From contig DDSQ01000164.1 of NCBI GenBank assembly GCA_002343845.1, positions 205-36,253 of the forward strand: a DNA stretch of 36,049 nucleotides, given 5' to 3'. Made by a program: the position numbers and the translations under genes. Below the pieces are notes generated by a model. It made no database searches. It worked only from the letters and a program-made list of their open reading frames with translations, and had not been told where the DNA came from. This DNA is from Planctomycetes bacterium UBA2386 (GTDB lineage Bacteria > Planctomycetota > UBA1135 > UBA2386). Below, piece by piece: positions 31,799-36,049 of this stretch. Each line of letters begins with the position of its first letter. Position 1 is the first letter of the stretch.

Positions 31799-32668
31799 TC
31801 AGGTCGGCGCGATCACGCGCGCGATCCGTCGCGCCGGCAGGATCGCGGCGGCGATCGCCGCCGCCACGATCGGTTGGCCGGCGGCCCACGTGAGCAGCGC
31901 GGCGTAGAGCATCGTGCCGAGCAGCAGCCAGCCCATCGACCGGCGGATCGCCGCCTGATCCCAGCTGCGCCTCTGCGCGTTGCGGCGCAGGAACACCAGC
32001 AGCGGCAGCACCGCGAACGCGGGTGCGGGCCACAAGCCGTTCTGCACGGTGACGATGCCGACCAGCGCCACGATCGGCGGCGCGGTCTGCACCGCGCTGA
32101 TCGCGCGCGGCGACACCGACGGCTCGTCCTCGAAGATGCCGAGGATCGTCACTGCGGCGATGTAGGCGCCGTAGCACCACGCAGCGATGACGAGGTCGCG
32201 CGCGCGGTCGGGATCGAGGGTTGCTTCGGTCGCGGCGGCGATCGCCAGCGCCATCGCGAGGTTCAACCCGCGCAGGCATGCCATGCCGAGGACGCCGAGC
32301 CAGGCGACGCGCTTGCCGGCGAAGTCGTAGGCGAGGACGAGTGCTGCGAGCAGCCCGTGGTAGTGCCGGCACGGCGACAGCACCACGGCCAGCACCAGCA
32401 GCATGCCGCCGAGCCCGCACGCGAACGGCACCGACACGTCGCCGCGCGGCAGCGGGCGTTCGGGCCGCTGCTCGGCGTCCAGGCGCCGGTCGGCGACGTC
32501 GTTCCAGACCATGCCGGCGGCGTAGAGCAGGCCGCTGGCGACCGCGGCCCGAGCGACCGTGGCCTGCAACGGCAGGCCGGCCACCGCGGCCCCGGCGACG
32601 ACGTCGGCGATCGGCGAGAACACCGTGCCGATGCGGAGCAGGCGGAGGATCGGCAGCAGGCGGGGCAC
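31799..32668 (-). CDS. UbiA-family prenyltransferase, EboC-like
   Basis: The 289-residue integral membrane protein has about eight hydrophobic spans and the first aspartate-rich motif of the UbiA superfamily, NDVADRRLD (residues 56-64), followed by RPERPLPRG. UbiA enzymes transfer a polyprenyl or geranylgeranyl chain to an aromatic or other acceptor. The second motif (normally DxxxD) is not clearly present: the corresponding part reads YDFAGKRVAWLG. RPERPLPRG and LLYAAGMVWND resemble EboC-type UbiA proteins, which have an unresolved role in the ebo cluster, but no other ebo gene is here. It lies four bases downstream of rseP on the same strand. The GTG at 32668 is the start. Substrate unknown. 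Confidence 0.86.
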   Translation of the reverse strand: MPRLLPILRLLRIGTVFSPIADVVAGAAVAGLPLQATVARAAVASGLLYAAGMVWNDVADRRLDAEQRPERPLPRGDVSVPFACGLGGMLLVLAVVLSPCRHYHGLLAALVLAYDFAGKRVAWLGVLGMACLRGLNLAMALAIAAATEATLDPDRARDLVIAAWCYGAYIAAVTILGIFEDEPSVSPRAISAVQTAPPIVALVGIVTVQNGLWPAPAFAVLPLLVFLRRNAQRRSWDQAAIRRSMGWLLLGTMLYAALLTWAAGQPIVAAAIAAAILPARRIARVIAPT

Positions 32669-32672
32669 GGGC

Positions 32673-34520
32673 TCAGAACAGCTGCAGGATGTCGTTGTAG
32701 GTGACGAACAGCAGCAGCATCAGCACGAAGACGAGGCCGACGATCTGGCTGTAGCCGAACACGCGCTCGCTGACTGGCGAGCCCTTGATCTTCTCGATCA
32801 GCACGAAGAGCAGGTGGCCGCCGTCGAGCACGGGGATCGGCAGCAGGTTCACGAACGCGAGGTTCAGGCTCAGCATCGCGAGCAGGTAGAAGAACCAGCT
32901 CGGTCCACGTTGCGCCGCCTGGTAGCTGACCTGGCTGATGCGGATGATGCCGCCGAGGTTCTTCGCGCCGACGTCGCCGGTGACCATGCGCTTCAGCGTG
33001 ACGTAGAGCTGCTTCAGCATGTCGAGCGACATTCGCGTGCCGAGCGCCAGCGCGGCGCCGAACGACTCCGCGCGCACGAGCTCGGTGCGATACGCGAGTT
33101 GCGGCATGAGTCCGGTCTCGACCTGGGCGGCGGCCTGCGCCGTCAGCAGGAGGTCGCGGCGGTGCTCGAGCCGCAACTCGCCGGTCGCGGCGTCGAGGAA
33201 CGTCCCGGCCGTGATCTGCGCCGGATCGAGGCTCGCAATGGTGATCGGCAACGCGCGGCCGTCGCTGCGTTCGATCGCCTTGCGCAGGTCGTCGAAGCTG
33301 CCGACCGGCTGGCCTTCGATCACGGCGATGCGTTCGCCGGCGCGTAGGCCCGCGAGCGCCGCCGGGGCGTTGGCCGAAGGCAGCAGCATCAGGCTGTCGT
33401 CCCCGCGCAGCACGATCGCCGCGGCGAGGCCCGCTCGGTCGGCAGCGCTCGCCGGCTGCTCGAGCACGACGACTGCGGCGTTGCGTCGGACGTGGATGCG
33501 CAGGGTCGCCGGTCCGGTCGCGGCGACCGCGAGGTCCCCGCTGGTGAACGGCACGCCGTCGATCGCGAGCAGCACGTCGCCGCGCTGCAGGCCGAGCCGC
33601 GCGACGAATGCCGCATCGTGGCGGATGCCGCGGACCTGGCGCGGCAGCGGCTGCACGCCGATGCGGAGCGAGTCCTGCTTGCCGTTGGGCCGCGGCGTGA
33701 TGCGCACGTCGCGCTCGGCGTCGCCGGTTCGCACGCGCGCGACGAACGGGTCGGCCCCGTCGAGCGTCGCCAGCACGTCGGCCAGCGTGGCGCCCGCGGG
33801 CGCCTTGCCGTCGATGGCGACCAGCACGTCGCCCTCCGCCAGCCCGGCCGCCGCGGCGACGCTGCCTTCGGCGATGCGCAGCTTCGGCAGGCCGGCGGTC
33901 GCGGCGACGACGCCGAGCTCGAACAGCCCGCTCGCGGCGTTCCACTGCGGCAGCACCGTGACTTCCCGTTCTTCGCCGGCTTCGTTGCGCAGCAGCAGCG
34001 GCGTCGGGCGCCCGCCGGTCAGTGCGGCCTCGACGAACAGGTTGTCGAACGACAGCAGTCGCTTGCCAGCGATGGCGACGATGCGATCGCTCGGCGCGAC
34101 CCCGGCTTCCCAGCAGGCGCCACCCCGTTCGACGGCGCCGACGACCGGCGCGGTGAAGTCGACGCCGGCGGCGAACACGAGCGGGAAGGCGACCAGCGCG
34201 AACAGCAGGTTCATCAGCACGCCGCCGCACCAGTACAGCGTGCGCTGGCCGACCGACTTCGAGTGCAGCGACTCCGCCGCGGGCCAGCGATGGTCGGCAG
34301 GATCCTGGCCGGCGACCATCACGTAGCCACCGAACGGCACGGCCGAGAGCCGGAAGTCGGTGCCGCGCCAGACGAACCCGAGGATCCGAGGCCCGAAGCC
34401 GAGCGAGAACCGTTCGACGCGTACGCCGGCGAGGCGCGCCGCGAGGAAGTGGCCGAGCTCGTGCACGAAGATCAGCAAGCCGATCCCGAGCGCGGCGAAC
34501 AAGACGCTGGAGAAGTCCAT
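32673..34520 (-). CDS. rseP: RseP-type site-2 intramembrane metalloprotease with several PDZ segments
   Basis: RseP cleaves membrane-bound anti-sigma factors and leftover signal peptides within the membrane. The 615-residue protein has the zinc motif HELGH (20-24) in the first membrane helix and the late LDGGH (Asp566) in LLPIPVLDGG, the third zinc ligand, with membrane helices at about 7-27, 110-127, 540-560 and 580-605. The segment between them is long: four stretches look like PDZ domains, at about 125-200 (CWEAGVAPSDRI), 215-285 (GLAEGDVLVAIDG), 300-335 (LQRGDVLLAIDG) and 380-430 (GLRAGERIAVIEG). E. coli RseP has about 450 residues and two PDZ domains. The ATG overlaps the dxr stop (TGATG). 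Confidence 0.94.
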   Translation of the reverse strand: MDFSSVLFAALGIGLLIFVHELGHFLAARLAGVRVERFSLGFGPRILGFVWRGTDFRLSAVPFGGYVMVAGQDPADHRWPAAESLHSKSVGQRTLYWCGGVLMNLLFALVAFPLVFAAGVDFTAPVVGAVERGGACWEAGVAPSDRIVAIAGKRLLSFDNLFVEAALTGGRPTPLLLRNEAGEEREVTVLPQWNAASGLFELGVVAATAGLPKLRIAEGSVAAAAGLAEGDVLVAIDGKAPAGATLADVLATLDGADPFVARVRTGDAERDVRITPRPNGKQDSLRIGVQPLPRQVRGIRHDAAFVARLGLQRGDVLLAIDGVPFTSGDLAVAATGPATLRIHVRRNAAVVVLEQPASAADRAGLAAAIVLRGDDSLMLLPSANAPAALAGLRAGERIAVIEGQPVGSFDDLRKAIERSDGRALPITIASLDPAQITAGTFLDAATGELRLEHRRDLLLTAQAAAQVETGLMPQLAYRTELVRAESFGAALALGTRMSLDMLKQLYVTLKRMVTGDVGAKNLGGIIRISQVSYQAAQRGPSWFFYLLAMLSLNLAFVNLLPIPVLDGGHLLFVLIEKIKGSPVSERVFGYSQIVGLVFVLMLLLFVTYNDILQLF

Positions 34521-35692
34521 CAGGAAGTGCGGGCGGGCCGGGGCGGAGACTGCGCGCCGACGAAGTCCTCGGCGAGGGCGCGGGCCTCGGCGTCGGCGGC
34601 GAGCGCGCAGGCCAGCGACCGCAGCGGCCGGCTCGCGCGCGCGGCCAGCACGGCGGCGCTGGTCGCGGTGATCGCCGGGAACGGAATGCGCCCGGCCAGG
34701 AACGCGGCGGTGGCGACTTCGTCGGCGGCGTTCAGCCGCGCGCCGGCATCGCCGCCGGAGCGCAGCGCGTCGTAGGCCAGTCCGACCGCCGGATAGCGGG
34801 CCTCGTCGAGCGGTTCGAACTCGAGCGAGCGCCAACGAACAGGGTCGAACGGTTCGAAGGCGGCGGGCAGCCGTTCGGGCCAGCCGAGGCAGAACAGGAT
34901 CGGCACGCGCATGTCGGGCACGCCACACTGCGCGAGCATCGAGCCGTCGACGAACTCGACCATCGAGTGCACGATGCTCTGCGGATGCAGCACGACGCGG
35001 ATCGCCGCCGGGGCCGCGTCGAACAGCCAGTGCGCCTCGAGCACTTCGAACGCCTTGTTCATCATCGTCGCGCTGCCGATGGTGATGCGTGGACCCATGC
35101 GCCACGTCGGGTGCTGCAGCGCTTCGGCGACGGTGATCGCATCGAAGGTCGACAACGACCGCGTGCGGAACGGGCCGCCCGACCCGGTCAGCCACAACCG
35201 GCGGATCGCGCGCGGCTCCTCGCCGTCCAGGCACTGGAAGATCGCGCAGTGTTCGCTGTCGACCGGCAGGATGCGTGCGCCGCGGGCGCGGGCCAGCGGC
35301 ATCAGGTACTCGCCGGCGGCGACCAGCGATTCCTTGTTGGCCAGCGCCAGCGTGCGGCCGTTGGCGAGCGTCCACTCGGACGCGGCGAGGCCGGCAGCCC
35401 CGGTGATGGCGTTCAGCACGACGTCCGGTCGCGTCGCGTCGAGCGCGGCCAGCAGGCCTTCGGGGCCGGCGTGGAAGCGCACACCGCCCGGCAGGTTCGG
35501 CGCGGTCACGGTGCCGGTCAGGCACGCCGCCAGCGGACGGTGCACCGCCGCGGCGGCGGCGAGCGCATCGGCCGAGCTGTGCGCCGCGAGCAGGACCACG
35601 GCGAAGCGGTCGTGGTTCTGCTCGAGGATCTGCAGGGCCTGACGGCCCACCGAGCCCGAGCAACCGAGGATCGCCACGGAACGACGCGCCAC
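34520..35692 (-). CDS. dxr: 1-deoxy-D-xylulose 5-phosphate reductoisomerase
   Basis: Dxr makes 2-C-methyl-D-erythritol 4-phosphate in the MEP route to isoprenoids, using NADPH and a metal ion. The 390-residue product is full length. The NADPH segment is AILGCSGSVGRQALQIL, LANKESLVAAGEYLM carries the cofactor loop, and PVDSEHCAIFQCL with LTGSGGPF carry the metal-binding Asp/Glu and the substrate loop. HPTWRMGPRITIGSATMMNKAFEVLEAHWLF and HPQSIVHSMVEFVDGS are almost the consensus. GTG 35692 is chosen; its first strand begins 6 residues in. A CATGAT six bases before it suggests a leaderless transcript. It is coupled to rseP by a TGATG overlap. Confidence 0.95.
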   Translation of the reverse strand: MARRSVAILGCSGSVGRQALQILEQNHDRFAVVLLAAHSSADALAAAAAVHRPLAACLTGTVTAPNLPGGVRFHAGPEGLLAALDATRPDVVLNAITGAAGLAASEWTLANGRTLALANKESLVAAGEYLMPLARARGARILPVDSEHCAIFQCLDGEEPRAIRRLWLTGSGGPFRTRSLSTFDAITVAEALQHPTWRMGPRITIGSATMMNKAFEVLEAHWLFDAAPAAIRVVLHPQSIVHSMVEFVDGSMLAQCGVPDMRVPILFCLGWPERLPAAFEPFDPVRWRSLEFEPLDEARYPAVGLAYDALRSGGDAGARLNAADEVATAAFLAGRIPFPAITATSAAVLAARASRPLRSLACALAADAEARALAEDFVGAQSPPRPARTS

Positions 35693-35698
35693 GGCGCG

Positions 35699-35726
35699 AT
35701 CATGAAGGCGACCCCGGCGAATGCAA
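35699..35726 (-). promoter_or_regulatory. Possible leaderless promoter of dxr-rseP-ubiA
   Basis: On the minus strand TTGCAT (35726-35721) is followed by 16 bases, CATGAT (35704-35699), six bases and the GTG at 35692. The -10-like hexamer matches four of six consensus positions. A start at or beside the GTG would leave no leader. Confidence 0.4.
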
Positions 35727-35741
35727 CGGCCCGCCACCCGG

Positions 35742-35770
35742 TTGCGACGGCGGGACGCCGTTCGCATCAT
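35742..35770 (+). promoter_or_regulatory. Possible leaderless promoter of the gene at 35777
   Basis: TTGCGA (35742-35747), exactly 17 bases, CATCAT (35765-35770), six bases and ATG (35777). Both hexamers match four of six sigma-70 consensus positions. It is the best-spaced promoter in the window and is divergent from the dxr promoter. Confidence 0.45.
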
Positions 35771-35776
35771 CCGTGC

Positions 35777-36049
35777 ATGCGGATCGTGTGCGCCGTCGTT
35801 GCGGGTCTGGCGTCGGCGCTCGTGCTGCGCGCGCAGGACGAGGCGGCGTTCGTCGCCGCGCTGGCGCGCGCCGAGGCGGCTTCGCCGGACGAACGCGCTG
35901 CCGCCGCGGCGGCGGCACTCGAGCAGTTCCTCGGCTTGCACGACGAAGGCGTGCGCGAGCGCCACGAAGTCGCCGGCGTCGCGATGGCGTTGGCCGCGGA
36001 CCGGCTGCCGCTCGCCGTGGAGTTGGCGACCGCGGCGCGGGCACGGCGG
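35777..36049 (+). CDS. Exported alpha-helical protein, 3' end outside the window
   Basis: The frame is open for 91 codons to the window edge with no stop. It begins with a signal-peptide-like sequence (MRIVCAVVAGLASALVLRAQ). The mature part seen is helical and rich in Ala, Glu and Arg (DEAAFVAALARAEAASPDE, AALEQFLGLHDEGV), with a spacing that could be TPR-type repeats. Product and function are unknown. The ATG is supported by the well-spaced promoter immediately upstream and by the signal peptide; the gene is divergent from dxr with 84 bases between the starts. Confidence 0.72.
   Translation, partial: MRIVCAVVAGLASALVLRAQDEAAFVAALARAEAASPDERAAAAAAALEQFLGLHDEGVRERHEVAGVAMALAADRLPLAVELATAARARR

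Noticed and set aside
1..36049. CRISPR arrays, tRNA or rRNA genes, insertion sequences, integrases
   Set aside because: Reading both strands by eye found no regular spaced repeats, no tRNA-like cloverleaf or T-arm consensus, no rRNA sequence and no transposase or integrase motif. A tRNAscan or Infernal run could still find a divergent RNA.

Overview
The window is very GC-rich, gene-dense bacterial DNA with no visible IS element, prophage, CRISPR array, rRNA or tRNA. The gene content points to a diderm with secreted proteins and a Planctomycetota-like style: secreted HEAT-repeat proteins, a MauG-type peroxidase carrying an extra C-terminal extracellular domain, an ECF sigma factor next to a large single-pass membrane protein, and an actinobacterial-type Kgd. 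That taxonomic call is an inference and was not checked by any search. Most genes start within a few bases of the preceding stop (ATGA, GTGA, TTGA or TGATG junctions) and few have a clear Shine-Dalgarno sequence.

Layout. 1-1410: the 3' end of thrS, a 327-base gap and infC, but no rpmI-rplT. 1527-5644: a fused E2/E1 2-oxoglutarate dehydrogenase (Kgd) with a small exported protein behind it. 5664-9801: a possible lipid-chemistry neighbourhood with an alpha/beta hydrolase and a hotdog thioesterase on the minus strand, a desaturase fused to a Rossmann/SAM-like domain, a phosphatidylserine-decarboxylase-like protein, and a [2Fe-2S] ferredoxin fused to a methyltransferase. 9892-12365: an exported protein and a membrane-bound LtaS/sulfatase-like enzyme. 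12412-15418: a DapA-family lyase, an alpha-ketoglutarate semialdehyde dehydrogenase and a lipoprotein. 15408-19025 (minus): an exported helical protein, a CAP-domain protein and a di-haem peroxidase. 19111-26227: a nearly uninterrupted run of two sugar-nucleotide epimerases, rmlA, rmlD and rmlB, then a ThiE-like protein, a degenerate signal-peptidase-like membrane protein, thiL and tsaE. 26279-28434: an ECF sigma factor with its putative membrane anti-sigma partner. 28522-31792: a secreted HEAT protein, a single-pass membrane protein and a coiled-coil protein. 31799-35692 (minus): dxr, rseP and a UbiA-family prenyltransferase. 35777-end: the start of another exported protein.

How the genes may work together. 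The sugar genes supply activated sugars for a surface glycan. dxr and the UbiA-family protein both touch isoprenoid chemistry. rseP and the ECF pair are potential envelope-stress components, although nothing in the sequence links them directly. The most unusual part is 6263-9801, where three consecutive genes combine a diiron desaturase, a pyruvoyl decarboxylase, a ferredoxin and methyltransferase-like folds, including two uncommon fusions. A second point is a set of A/T-containing -10-like hexamers lying 6-7 bases before start codons, suggesting leaderless transcripts.
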